Shown here: positions 1-6,643 of the stretch, in pieces
Position numbering within the stretch: the first letter of the stretch is position 1
How the letters are laid out: each line of letters opens with the position of its first letter
Assembly: GCA_946221045.1 (NCBI GenBank)
Contig: CAMIIY010000110.1
Coordinates: 1-6,875 of the forward strand
DNA from: an uncultured Oceanospirillaceae bacterium
GTDB lineage: Bacteria; Pseudomonadota; Gammaproteobacteria; Pseudomonadales; Balneatricaceae
DNA length: 6,875 bases
Direction of reading: 5' to 3'
Notes under the pieces: model-generated
The model's input: only the letters and a program-made list of their open reading frames with translations
Databases searched by the model: none
What the model was told of the DNA's origin: nothing
Made by a program: the position numbers and the translations under genes

Positions 1-2
1 GA

Positions 3-1196
3 ATTAAATCCCGGATTCTACTGGAGCCGGAGGGGCGCAATACCGCGCCGGCGATTGCTCTGTCTGCGCTTGCATTAAAAGCTGAGGGCCATAGTGCTGC
101 GGTGATGCTGGTGCTGGCTGCGGATCATGTGATTGAAAATGTTAGCGCTTTTCAGCACGCAGTAGAACTAGCACTGCCACAGGCCGAAGCAGGTAAGCTG
201 GTGACTTTTGGTATTGTGCCAACAGAACCGGCCACCGGATATGGCTATATCAAAGGGGCGTCAGGAGAAGGCCTGGCGTCGGTGTTGGATGTGGCCGCCT
301 TTGTTGAAAAGCCAGACCTGGCAACAGCCCAGAGTTATCTGGAAAGTGGCGATTATTTCTGGAACAGCGGCATGTTTATGTTCCGGGTAGATCGTTACCT
401 GCAGGAACTGGCCGAACATCGGCCGGATATTTTGGCGGCTTGTGAAAAGGCTATGTTGGGTACCTCACAGGATATGGATTTTATCCGGGTGGATACGGCT
501 GCCTTTGCTGAGTGTCCAGAGGATTCTATTGATTATGCAGTGATGGAGAAAACCGATCAGGCGGTTGTGGTGCCGATGGATGCGGGCTGGAGTGATGTGG
601 GAAGTTGGTCTGCCCTATGGGACGTTCGCAATAAAGACCTGCATAACAACGTGGTAGATGGTGATGTGATTTTACAGGATACAATCAACAGTTTTGTTCA
701 TGGTCAGGATCGACTGGTGACGGTGCTGGGCGTTGATAATCTGGTGATTGTGGATACCAAGGATGCGCTGCTGGTGGCCGCTAAAGACCGGGTGCAGGAT
801 GTGAAAAACATTGTCAGCCAGATTAAAGCGGAAGCGCGTAGTGAGTTTGTGCACCACCGAGAAGTCTATCGTCCCTGGGGTAAGTATGACTCCATCGATA
901 ACGGTGAACGTTATCAGGTCAAGCGCATTACGGTGAATCCGGGTGCCAAACTGTCTTTGCAGAAACACCATCATCGGGCCGAGCATTGGATCGTGGTACA
1001 GGGCACTGCGGAAGTACGATGTGGCGAGAAAACCCTACTGCTGACTGAAAATCAGTCCACTTATATTCCATTAGGTGAGGTACATCAGCTGTTTAATCCG
1101 GGTAAGGTGTCACTGGAAATGATTGAGGTGCAGTCCGGTTCATATCTGGGTGAAGATGATATTGTTCGCTTTGAGGACGATTACGGCCGCTGCTGA
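3..1196 (+). CDS. manC: Mannose-1-phosphate guanylyltransferase / mannose-6-phosphate isomerase, 5'-truncated
   Basis: This bifunctional cytoplasmic enzyme (ManC/AlgA/CpsB type) makes GDP-mannose from mannose-1-P and GTP, and its C-terminal half interconverts fructose-6-P and mannose-6-P. The frame is open from the first complete codon at position 3, giving 397 residues. The family is usually about 470-480, so roughly 75-80 N-terminal residues, including the GGxGTRLWPLSR nucleotide-binding signature, lie outside the window. The ATG at 102 is internal: the codons before it read [13 protein letters not shown], a conserved family block. In fragment numbering, the nucleotidyltransferase part shows GYGYI (about 80-83), FVEKP (100-104) and NSGMFMF (121-127). 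The cupin isomerase domain shows RPWGKY (290-295), the metal-binding run [13 protein letters not shown] (317-329) and [16 protein letters not shown] near the C-terminus. The usual PADH/PSDH motif reads AADH here. galE follows 66 bases downstream on the same strand, suggesting a shared polysaccharide operon. The identification is firm. Confidence 0.96.
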   Translation: MKSRILLEPEGRNTAPAIALSALALKAEGHSAAVMLVLAADHVIENVSAFQHAVELALPQAEAGKLVTFGIVPTEPATGYGYIKGASGEGLASVLDVAAFVEKPDLATAQSYLESGDYFWNSGMFMFRVDRYLQELAEHRPDILAACEKAMLGTSQDMDFIRVDTAAFAECPEDSIDYAVMEKTDQAVVVPMDAGWSDVGSWSALWDVRNKDLHNNVVDGDVILQDTINSFVHGQDRLVTVLGVDNLVIVDTKDALLVAAKDRVQDVKNIVSQIKAEARSEFVHHREVYRPWGKYDSIDNGERYQVKRITVNPGAKLSLQKHHHRAEHWIVVQGTAEVRCGEKTLLLTENQSTYIPLGEVHQLFNPGKVSLEMIEVQSGSYLGEDDIVRFEDDYGRC

Positions 1197-1200
1197 GAGT

Positions 1201-1221
1201 GGCTGGCGAGGTGAGCCAGCC
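1201..1221. other. Intergenic inverted repeat between manC and galE
   Basis: GGCTGGC (1201-1207) and GCCAGCC (1215-1221) form a perfect 7-bp, GC-rich stem with a 7-base loop, starting 4 bases after the manC stop. No T-run follows, so it does not look like a classical intrinsic terminator. It could partly attenuate transcription or protect the manC mRNA end. The heptamer GCCAGCC also occurs twice in the gap after galE, so a distant relation to those repeats is possible but weak. Confidence 0.45.
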
Positions 1222-1250
1222 TACGTAAGCTTACTCAAAACGGGTTATAG

Positions 1251-1255
1251 AAGGG
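1251..1255 (+). promoter_or_regulatory. Ribosome binding site that decides the galE start
   Basis: AAGGG ends at 1255. It lies 7 bases before the ATG at 1263 but only 1 base before the ATG at 1257. The spacing therefore favours 1263 as the translation start, in agreement with the protein alignment described for galE. Confidence 0.6.
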
Positions 1256-1262
1256 CATGTCA

Positions 1263-2276
1263 ATGACAGTTCTGGTTACAGGCGGTGCCGGTTATATCGG
1301 TTCTCACACGGTGGTATTGCTGCTGCAGGCCGGTTTGGATGTGGTGGTGTTGGATAACCTGTTCAACAGTCACCCGGTGGTCTTCAATCGCATAGCAAAG
1401 ATTACCGGTAAGCGGGTGACCTTTGTTGAGGGTGATATCCGTGACGCGGCCTGTCTGGATCGGGTATTCAGCGAATTCTCTATTGAGGCGGTGATCCATT
1501 TTGCCGGGTTGAAGGCGGTGGGTGAGTCGGTTGAACAGCCGCTGGCCTATTATCAAAATAATGTGTATGGCTCGGTTGTGTTGTGTGAAGCCATGGCCCG
1601 AGCCGGGGTGAAAAAGCTGATCTTCAGCTCGTCAGCCACTGTGTATGGTGAAGATGCTCCGGTGCCTTACGTGGAAACCATGCCCAGAGGTAAAACCAGC
1701 AATCCTTACGGTACGTCCAAGGCAATGGTCGAGCAGGTACTGACCGATCTGGTTACCGCCGATCCGGAGTGGTCTGTGGTGCTGCTGCGTTATTTTAATC
1801 CGATTGGTGCACACCCCTCCGGTTTGATCGGAGAGGATCCCAAGGGGATTCCGAACAATCTGATGCCCTTCATCAGCCAAGTGGCAATTGGTAAGCGGGA
1901 GCAGTTGGCTATTTTTGGACAGGATTACCCGACTCAGGATGGAACCTGTGAGCGTGATTATCTGCATGTGATGGATCTGGCTGACGGGCACCTCAGTGCC
2001 ATGACCTGTCTGGATCAGCCGGGCGTGCATATCTTTAATCTGGGTACGGGGCAGGGGACTTCGGTGCTGGCGATGGTTAACGCCTTTATCAAGGCCACCG
2101 GTGTTGATGTGCCATACCGTTTTGCCGATCGGCGTGAGGGTGATCTGCCAGCATTCTGGGCTGATGCGTCCAAGGCCAATAACCTGTTGAACTGGCAGGC
2201 CAAATATAGCTTGGATCAGATGATGGCCGATACCTGGCGCTGGCAGTTCCAGAACCCAGAGGGGTACGGCGTTTAA
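1263..2276 (+). CDS. galE: UDP-glucose 4-epimerase
   Basis: This cytoplasmic, NAD-dependent short-chain dehydrogenase/reductase interconverts UDP-glucose and UDP-galactose, supplying galactose donors for lipopolysaccharide or exopolysaccharide. From ATG 1263 it has 337 residues (E. coli GalE has 338). It shows the Rossmann motif GGAGYIG (7-13), the serine of SSSATVYG (Ser124), the YxxxK pair in NPYGTSK (Tyr149, Lys153), the block LRYFNPIGAHPSG and the C-terminal GDLPAFWADASKA. Ser124, Tyr149 and Lys153 match E. coli numbering exactly only with the 1263 start. The in-frame ATG at 1257 would add two residues and sits too close to the ribosome binding site. The residue matching the E. coli Tyr299 gatekeeper is Phe298, which is bulky and suggests specificity for UDP-Glc/UDP-Gal rather than N-acetylated sugars (inference). 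The gene follows manC in the same direction and has no obvious promoter of its own in the short gap. Confidence 0.96.
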   Translation: MTVLVTGGAGYIGSHTVVLLLQAGLDVVVLDNLFNSHPVVFNRIAKITGKRVTFVEGDIRDAACLDRVFSEFSIEAVIHFAGLKAVGESVEQPLAYYQNNVYGSVVLCEAMARAGVKKLIFSSSATVYGEDAPVPYVETMPRGKTSNPYGTSKAMVEQVLTDLVTADPEWSVVLLRYFNPIGAHPSGLIGEDPKGIPNNLMPFISQVAIGKREQLAIFGQDYPTQDGTCERDYLHVMDLADGHLSAMTCLDQPGVHIFNLGTGQGTSVLAMVNAFIKATGVDVPYRFADRREGDLPAFWADASKANNLLNWQAKYSLDQMMADTWRWQFQNPEGYGV

Positions 2277-2280
2277 TTTT

Positions 2281-2323
2281 GCAGGAGGCCAGCCGCATTG
2301 CTCCTCTGCGTAGGAGGCCAGCC
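2281..2323. repeat. Direct repeat of a 14-base unit after galE
   Basis: GCAGGAGGCCAGCC (2281-2294) and GTAGGAGGCCAGCC (2310-2323) match at 13 of 14 positions, with starts 29 bases apart. The first copy can also pair with CTCCTCTGC (2301-2309): GCA with TGC and GGAG with CTCC, leaving a two-base bulge. The resulting hairpin begins 5 bases after the galE stop. No T-run follows it. Confidence 0.55.
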
Positions 2324-2335
2324 TCTGGACGAGGG
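2310..2335 (+). repeat. REP-like palindromic unit, forward copy
   Basis: The unit starts with GTAGGA (2310-2315), then has a short stem CCAG (2318-2321), a three-base loop CCT and CTGG (2325-2328), and ends with CGA (2330-2332). This order (GTAGGA, arm, short loop, arm, CGA) is that of Pseudomonas-type REP elements. An alternative fold, CCTC (2322-2325) with GAGG (2331-2334) followed by GTTTTG, resembles a weak terminator for galE. The arms are short, so the copy is probably degenerate. Confidence 0.45.
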
Positions 2336-2350
2336 TTTTGTGTGAGGTTT

Positions 2351-2383
2351 ATTCGCCCACGGGGTGGGTTCCTACCTGCGAAT
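2351..2383 (-). repeat. REP-like palindromic unit, inverted copy
   Basis: Read on the minus strand, it is GTAGGA (2375-2370), one A, CCCAC, a CCC loop, GTGGG, then CGAAT (2355-2351). The stem is 5 bp and perfect (2356-2360 with 2364-2368). An outer pair, ATTCG (2351-2355) with CGAAT (2379-2383), encloses the hairpin. It has the same layout as the forward copy at 2310 in opposite orientation, so the two form a BIME/REPIN-like pair between the convergent ends of galE and the VanZ-like gene. Such elements often protect 3' mRNA ends or limit read-through (established for REP families; inferred here). Confidence 0.55.
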
Positions 2384-2388
2384 GGGCT

Positions 2389-2751
2389 TCAGTCGGATGA
2401 ACGATAGCGTTTCAGCAAGATCCAGATAATTAGCCCCATCATGATGCCTATGGCGTTGGCCAGCGCATCTTCCAGACTGAAAACCCTCAGGGGGCGTAGT
2501 GCTCCCTGTAGATATTCCAGCAGAAACGCCAGTAGCAGCCAACTGCCCCAGTAATAGTTGCCGGGCATGCGCTGTAGTGCTAAGCGCCCACTTAAACATA
2601 CGACAGCAAATGCGAGCAGGTGCCCGACTTTGTCGGATTGGCTGAACACCTCTGGTGGTGGTGTCGGACGGAACAGGCTGTAAGCCAGTGCTGCCATCAA
2701 TGTGAAAAACAGGGCCTGAGCTATCCAGCGTTTGTCGGCGGGGTTTTTCAT
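2389..2751 (-). CDS. VanZ-like small integral membrane protein
   Basis: This 120-residue protein of the inner membrane is a member of the VanZ-like family by pattern. It has four hydrophobic segments, at about 9-27, 42-59, 67-84 and 98-113. The family's polar marks are in place: SDKVGH (39-44) before helix 2, LLEYLQ (77-82) at the end of helix 3, and FSLEDALANAIG (91-102) leading into helix 4. The C-terminus is basic (KRYRSSD). The molecular function of such short proteobacterial VanZ-like proteins is not settled; the name comes from a teicoplanin-resistance protein, and resistance should not be assumed. The ATG at 2751 has only a weak AGG upstream. A longer reading frame (2372-2764) on the same strand overlaps it but lacks any family pattern. 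It is the last gene of the minus-strand group, 46 bases after the dehydrogenase-like gene with no terminator between. Confidence 0.85.
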   Translation of the reverse strand: MKNPADKRWIAQALFFTLMAALAYSLFRPTPPPEVFSQSDKVGHLLAFAVVCLSGRLALQRMPGNYYWGSWLLLAFLLEYLQGALRPLRVFSLEDALANAIGIMMGLIIWILLKRYRSSD

Positions 2752-2797
2752 GCCTGCGGTTCATGTAAACAGGTCAGCCTATGGCTTGGGCTATCTT

Positions 2798-4057
2798 TCA
2801 CCGACCTGTCCCGTAATAGGTGAAGCCCAGCTGTTTGAGCAGCTCTTTATCGAAAATATTGCGGCCATCAATAATCAGCGGCTGACGCATCAGGCTGAGC
2901 ACCTGGTCATAATCCGGCGAGCTGTATTCATTCCACTCCGTCAGCAGTAATAATGCATCACTGTTACGCAGTGCATCGTAGTTGTTGTCGAAGTATTTAA
3001 CTTGCGGCCGCTCACCAAAATGTTGCCGGATGTTGGCGTTAGCTTCCGGATCATGCAGCTGCAGGGTGCAGTCCTGGGCAAGCAGTGTTTCGATGATTTT
3101 CAGACTGGGCGCATTTTCAATACTGGCTGTACCCGGCTTGAATGACAGCCCCCAAAGGGTGATGGTCAGCCCCTGCAGGTTGCAGTTGTAATGCCGCCAG
3201 AGTTTGCGGAAGGGTTGCTCTTTTTGTTTTTCATTTTCTTCCAGGACAGTTTCCAGCAGTCGGGAGCGGCGGGCTTCTTCAAGGAGGTCGGCAAGGGCTT
3301 CAATATATTGCTGGAAGTGTTGACCACCAAAGCCGCAGCCGGGGTTCAGGTAATGAGGGCCAATACGGGGATCGGTAATCATCGCATTGCGGATGGTTTC
3401 AATATCCACACCCAGTTTTTCAGCCAGGTTGGCCAGCTCGTTTATGTAACCCAGCCTGAGTGCCAGCATGCCTGTGTTGGCGAATTTGGTAAATTCGGCT
3501 TCCCGGCCGGTCATGATCAGCCACTGTTTTAAGTGTTTGCTGAAGGGGCGCATGATTGCGCGAAGATTCAGCAGTGCCCAGTCATGGGTTGTGCCGATGA
3601 TCAGGTTTTCTGGTTTGGTAAAGTCTTTTAACGCTGAGCCCTCTGCCAGCATGTCGGGCAGGTAGGCCACGCATTGATCTGCATGCTCATCGAGCTGTTG
3701 CTGCAGTTTATCGCTGCTGCCGATGCCGAAATGAGACTGGTTGATAATCAGTAACTGGCTGGGATGACGTTTGCTCAGCTCGGCTGTCAGGGTAATGGCC
3801 ATGGGCAGTTGATCGGGATTGAGTGCGAAAAAGTGGATGCTGTTTGCAAGTCCGGCTTCTTCAGTTCCCTGTGTCAGGCGATTCTGTTGGGATTCTTCCT
3901 CAATCAATTGCTGCAGCCCCGGCTCGTTACTGGCCTTGAACTCAGAACTCTGCACGTTGCCGATTGTAGGTACGATAATGATTTGATTGCCATTTTGGGC
4001 CAGGGCTGCTGCTGCGGTCCAGGCGGACAGGCCGTTACCCCAGATGGTAATTTTCAT
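2798..4057 (-). CDS. UDP-glucose/GDP-mannose dehydrogenase-family protein with a degenerate active site
   Basis: The 419-residue protein has the family's length and three-part layout: NAD-type Rossmann domain (about 1-185), central helical domain (about 186-290) and C-terminal UDP-binding domain (about 295-415). Kept marks include NEPGL (44-48), LAEGSALKDF (137-146), Lys191, DPRIGPHYLNPGCGFGG (229-245), GLSFKPGT (303-310), LLTEWNEY (371-378), IDGRNIFD (396-403) and the terminal GFTYYGTGR. Key residues are changed. The catalytic Cys of GGSCFPKD is His247, and the Asp four residues on is Tyr251. The catalytic Asn aligns with Thr195. GxGxxG reads GNGLSA, and the acidic residue that binds the NAD ribose is Pro30. 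VGTP reads ALNP, STVPVGT is not recognisable, and TDDxR reads TASIE. Ordinary two-step oxidation of UDP-glucose to UDP-glucuronate is therefore unlikely, so no ugd symbol is given. It could be a UDP-sugar-binding pseudoenzyme, or have a different reaction. It starts 5 bases after the pgi stop, implying translational coupling. Confidence 0.85.
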   Translation of the reverse strand: MKITIWGNGLSAWTAAAALAQNGNQIIIVPTIGNVQSSEFKASNEPGLQQLIEEESQQNRLTQGTEEAGLANSIHFFALNPDQLPMAITLTAELSKRHPSQLLIINQSHFGIGSSDKLQQQLDEHADQCVAYLPDMLAEGSALKDFTKPENLIIGTTHDWALLNLRAIMRPFSKHLKQWLIMTGREAEFTKFANTGMLALRLGYINELANLAEKLGVDIETIRNAMITDPRIGPHYLNPGCGFGGQHFQQYIEALADLLEEARRSRLLETVLEENEKQKEQPFRKLWRHYNCNLQGLTITLWGLSFKPGTASIENAPSLKIIETLLAQDCTLQLHDPEANANIRQHFGERPQVKYFDNNYDALRNSDALLLLTEWNEYSSPDYDQVLSLMRQPLIIDGRNIFDKELLKQLGFTYYGTGR

Positions 4058-4062
4058 AGTGG

Positions 4063-5694
4063 TTAGTCTCTCTTGCTTGAGATGGCAGCTAACAGGCCGT
4101 GTGTTGAGCAGTCAAATTCCTGCTTATTGCTGCCCGGCTGCAGGGCATCGAGCAGGGTGGTAGCGACCTTTTTACCCAGTTCTACACCCCACTGGTCAAA
4201 AGGGTTGATATTCCAGATGACCGATTGCACAAATACCTTGTGTTCATATAGGGCGATAAGCTGGCCGAAGGTAAAGGGCGTTAACTCATCGAGCAGTAGC
4301 GTTGTGCAGGGCTGATTGCCGCGGTAGCGCTTGTGGGCCGGGTTTTGTTCGGCGCCTTTCAGAACTGAATCTCCCAGCGCCAGAATGCGGGACTGTGCCA
4401 GACAGTTTGCCAGATTTAACTGGTGTTGGTGCTGCAATTCAGTGTTGCCGGTGGCGTGGTAGCGTCTGGCAGCAACGATAAAGTCGCACATCACTGATTC
4501 GGTACCTTGGTGCAGTAATTGATAAAACGCATGCTGGGCATTGGTGCCTACCTCTCCCCACAGAATCGGGCAGGTTTTGTAGGTGACATAATTGCCCTGA
4601 CGATCAACGCTTTTGCCATTGCTCTCCATCTCCAGCTGCTCCAGGTAGGATGGAATCAGATTAAGGCGTCCATCGTAGGGCAGAATTGCGTGAGCGTTGA
4701 TATTCAGGAAGTTGATATTCCAGATAGCAACAAGAGCGAGCAGCACAGGCAGATTGTCGTTAAAAGGGGTATCGCGGAAATGGCAGTCCATGGCATGCGC
4801 CCCTGCCAGAATTTGCTTAAATCCAGCCATGCCCAGTTTGACGGCAATCGGAAATCCTATGGTAGACCACATGGAATAACGGCCACCTGTCCAATCCCAG
4901 AACTCAAGCTGGTTGCTGTTTGGAATGCCCCAAGCGCGGGCCTTTTCGGGTGATGCAGATACGCCGATGAAATGGCGACTGATCAGGGTGGCTTCGCTGA
5001 CATCGCCGGCTTGTTTGAGCCATTCTTTAGCGGTATTGGCATTGGCCAGCGTATCAATGGTGGTAAAGGATTTTGATGCAATGACAAACAGGGTGCGGGC
5101 AGGGTTGAGTTGGGTCAGCAGTTCTGCCAACTGGCTGCCGTCCATGGACGAGACAAAGTGTACAGTAATGTTTTGGGCTTCAGCTGGTTGATGTTCAGTC
5201 AGTGCTCGGCAGGCCATAAAGGGCCCCAGGTCAGATCCGCCGACCCCGATATTGACCACGGTATTGATGGAATGGCCTGTGTAACCGCGCCACTGCCCGG
5301 AGTGGATGCGGTTGACCAGAGTTTCCATTTTTTGCAGGTTCTGGTGCACAGCCTGATTGATATCGGTCCCGTCCACAATGAGTGGGGTATTTTCCGGGCT
5401 GCGCAGGGCTGTGTGCAGGGCCGGGCGGTCTTCTGAGTCATTGATCCGTGCGCCGGAAAAGAGCAGGTCTATCCAGTTTTTAAGCTTTTTTTCCTCGGCC
5501 AGTTCAAACAGCAACTGCAGTGTTTCATCGCTGATGCGCTGTTTTGAAAGGTCCATGAGCAGTTCCCCTTGCTGAAAGCTCAGTTCAGAAAAACGGCTGG
5601 GGTTCTGCTCAAACAGTGCATGAATATTGGATCGACTGATGTCATAGGCGTGGGACTGGAGAGCACTCCAGGCGGGTGAATCCTGTGTGGACAT
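4063..5694 (-). CDS. pgi: Glucose-6-phosphate isomerase
   Basis: This cytoplasmic enzyme interconverts glucose-6-P and fructose-6-P in glycolysis and gluconeogenesis, and here also feeds nucleotide-sugar synthesis. It has 543 residues from ATG 5694 (E. coli 549). Visible marks are the SIS-domain phosphate loop IGVGGSDLGP (149-158), PGI signature 1 around DWTGGRYSMWSTIG (267-280), the catalytic Glu in MESNGK (Glu357), His388 in GTNAQHAF, and signature 2 NPFDQWGVELGKK (497-509) with the catalytic Lys508. A GTG at 5718 would add 8 residues, but that extension contains the AAGGAGGG ribosome binding site. The ATG at 5694 also aligns with the E. coli N-terminus (TQDSPAWSALQ against TQTAAWQALQ), so it is preferred. 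It lies 58 bases after galU and 5 bases before the dehydrogenase-like gene. All key residues are present, so it should be active. Confidence 0.97.
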   Translation of the reverse strand: MSTQDSPAWSALQSHAYDISRSNIHALFEQNPSRFSELSFQQGELLMDLSKQRISDETLQLLFELAEEKKLKNWIDLLFSGARINDSEDRPALHTALRSPENTPLIVDGTDINQAVHQNLQKMETLVNRIHSGQWRGYTGHSINTVVNIGVGGSDLGPFMACRALTEHQPAEAQNITVHFVSSMDGSQLAELLTQLNPARTLFVIASKSFTTIDTLANANTAKEWLKQAGDVSEATLISRHFIGVSASPEKARAWGIPNSNQLEFWDWTGGRYSMWSTIGFPIAVKLGMAGFKQILAGAHAMDCHFRDTPFNDNLPVLLALVAIWNINFLNINAHAILPYDGRLNLIPSYLEQLEMESNGKSVDRQGNYVTYKTCPILWGEVGTNAQHAFYQLLHQGTESVMCDFIVAARRYHATGNTELQHQHQLNLANCLAQSRILALGDSVLKGAEQNPAHKRYRGNQPCTTLLLDELTPFTFGQLIALYEHKVFVQSVIWNINPFDQWGVELGKKVATTLLDALQPGSNKQEFDCSTHGLLAAISSKRD

Positions 5695-5707
5695 AATGCT
5701 TCTTTCT

Positions 5708-5715
5708 CCCTCCTT
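5708..5715 (-). promoter_or_regulatory. Ribosome binding site of pgi
   Basis: On the minus strand the site reads AAGGAGGG, a near-perfect Shine-Dalgarno sequence, 13 bases before the ATG at 5694. The spacing is longer than usual; a weaker AGAAG lies 4 bases before the ATG. Its presence inside the longer GTG-started frame argues against the 5718 start. Confidence 0.6.
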
Positions 5716-5735
5716 CACTGAGCTTTGACCAGTGA
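5715..5735. other. Small inverted repeat between galU and pgi
   Basis: TCACTG (5715-5720) and CAGTGA (5730-5735) form a perfect 6-bp stem with a 9-base loop, abutting the pgi ribosome binding site on the minus strand. No T-run follows, so it is not a terminator. It might affect pgi translation or mark an mRNA processing point, but a stem this short can arise by chance. Confidence 0.3.
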
Positions 5736-5752
5736 TTATTTTGTGCTCTGCT

Positions 5753-6643
5753 TCAGCGTGCCAGATTTTTGATGCAGTCTTTCAGGCTGTCCCGGGTTTC
5801 AGGGTGTTGCAGGCCGTAGATCAGGTTAGCCTGGACATATCCTGCCTTATTGCCGCAGTCAAAGGTTTTGCCCAGCATATGGAAGGCTTGTAACTTTCCT
5901 TCCGCTAAATATGCCTGCAGTGCGTCAGTCAGTTGAATTTCGCCACCAGCCCCAGGCGGTGTATCGCGTAACAGTTCCATAATGCGGGCAGGTAAGATGT
6001 AGCGGCCGTTGATGGTCAGGTTGGAGGGGGCTAGTTCGGCGGGTGGTTTTTCGACCATGCCGCTGATGTTGGCCGCCTGACCCGGCTGAAGATTTACTCC
6101 CCCGCAGTTGACTACGCCGTAGCGGTGAACCTCTTCCATGGGGACCGGTTCTACCATGACTTGACCATACCCCGAATGTTGGTAGGCCTTGGCCATACCC
6201 TGTAGGTCCGTTTCCGGCTGCTTGTAATTATTGATTAGCATGTCCGGAAGTAATACGGCGAAATCGGAACAGCCGACCGCTGTAGCGGCGCAAAGCACAG
6301 CGTGCCCGAGTCCCAAAGCGCGGTGTTGTCGAACTGTTGTGACTGTTACTTCAGCTGGCAGGATGTACTGTATACTGGTGAGAATATCGAGTTTGTTTTT
6401 TCTTTCTAATTCAGCTTCCAGCTCGAAATGAGTATCGAAGTGATCTTCTATCGCTGCTTTTCCTGCGCGTGTCACCAAAATGATTTCTGTGATGCCGGCT
6501 GAAATTGCTTCTTCCACCACATATTGAATTACTGGTTTATCCACAACCGGCATCATCTCTTTAGGAATGGCTTTGCTTGCGGGTAGTACTCGGGTTCCTA
6601 GGCCTGCTACGGGGATTACTGCTTTGGTTACCGTTGAAGACAT
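5753..6643 (-). CDS. galU: UTP-glucose-1-phosphate uridylyltransferase
   Basis: This cytoplasmic enzyme makes UDP-glucose and pyrophosphate from glucose-1-P and UTP, the entry point to glucosylated and galactosylated surface polymers and the substrate source for GalE. It has 296 residues (E. coli 302). The marks are AGLGTRVLPASKAIPKE (13-29), the uridine-binding DKPVIQY (35-41), LGLGHAVLCA (110-119), the metal-site LLPD (131-134), HRYGVV (173-178), GMVEKP (195-200, with Lys199), GGEIQLTDAL (233-242) and TFDCGNKAGY (260-269). The ATG at 6643 begins right before the conserved KAVIPVAGLGTR strand, so little room is left for another start. A TAAGG lies 12 bases upstream, a weak and distant ribosome binding site. 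It is the first gene of the minus-strand group galU-pgi-dehydrogenase-like-vanZ-like. Confidence 0.96.
   Translation of the reverse strand: MSSTVTKAVIPVAGLGTRVLPASKAIPKEMMPVVDKPVIQYVVEEAISAGITEIILVTRAGKAAIEDHFDTHFELEAELERKNKLDILTSIQYILPAEVTVTTVRQHRALGLGHAVLCAATAVGCSDFAVLLPDMLINNYKQPETDLQGMAKAYQHSGYGQVMVEPVPMEEVHRYGVVNCGGVNLQPGQAANISGMVEKPPAELAPSNLTINGRYILPARIMELLRDTPPGAGGEIQLTDALQAYLAEGKLQAFHMLGKTFDCGNKAGYVQANLIYGLQHPETRDSLKDCIKNLAR

Noticed and set aside
102..1196. The ATG at 102 as the start of a short manC
   Set aside because: The same frame is open upstream to the window edge and encodes the conserved [13 protein letters not shown] block, so the gene begins outside the window.
2372..2764. 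A longer 130-codon minus-strand frame overlapping the VanZ-like gene
   Set aside because: Its translation has no hydrophobic pattern or recognisable motif, while the frame at 2389-2751 shows four membrane segments and the VanZ-family polar residues.
2798..4057. That the odd residues in the dehydrogenase-like gene come from frameshifts or sequencing errors
   Set aside because: Conserved blocks stand in the same frame directly before and after each change (for example PGCGFGG before His247), and the frame is open throughout, so these are substitutions and not frame slips.
4519..4953. A 144-codon plus-strand frame antisense to pgi
   Set aside because: It lies wholly opposite conserved Pgi sequence and shows no family pattern. 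The other plus-strand frames between 2982 and 5575 are rejected for the same reason.
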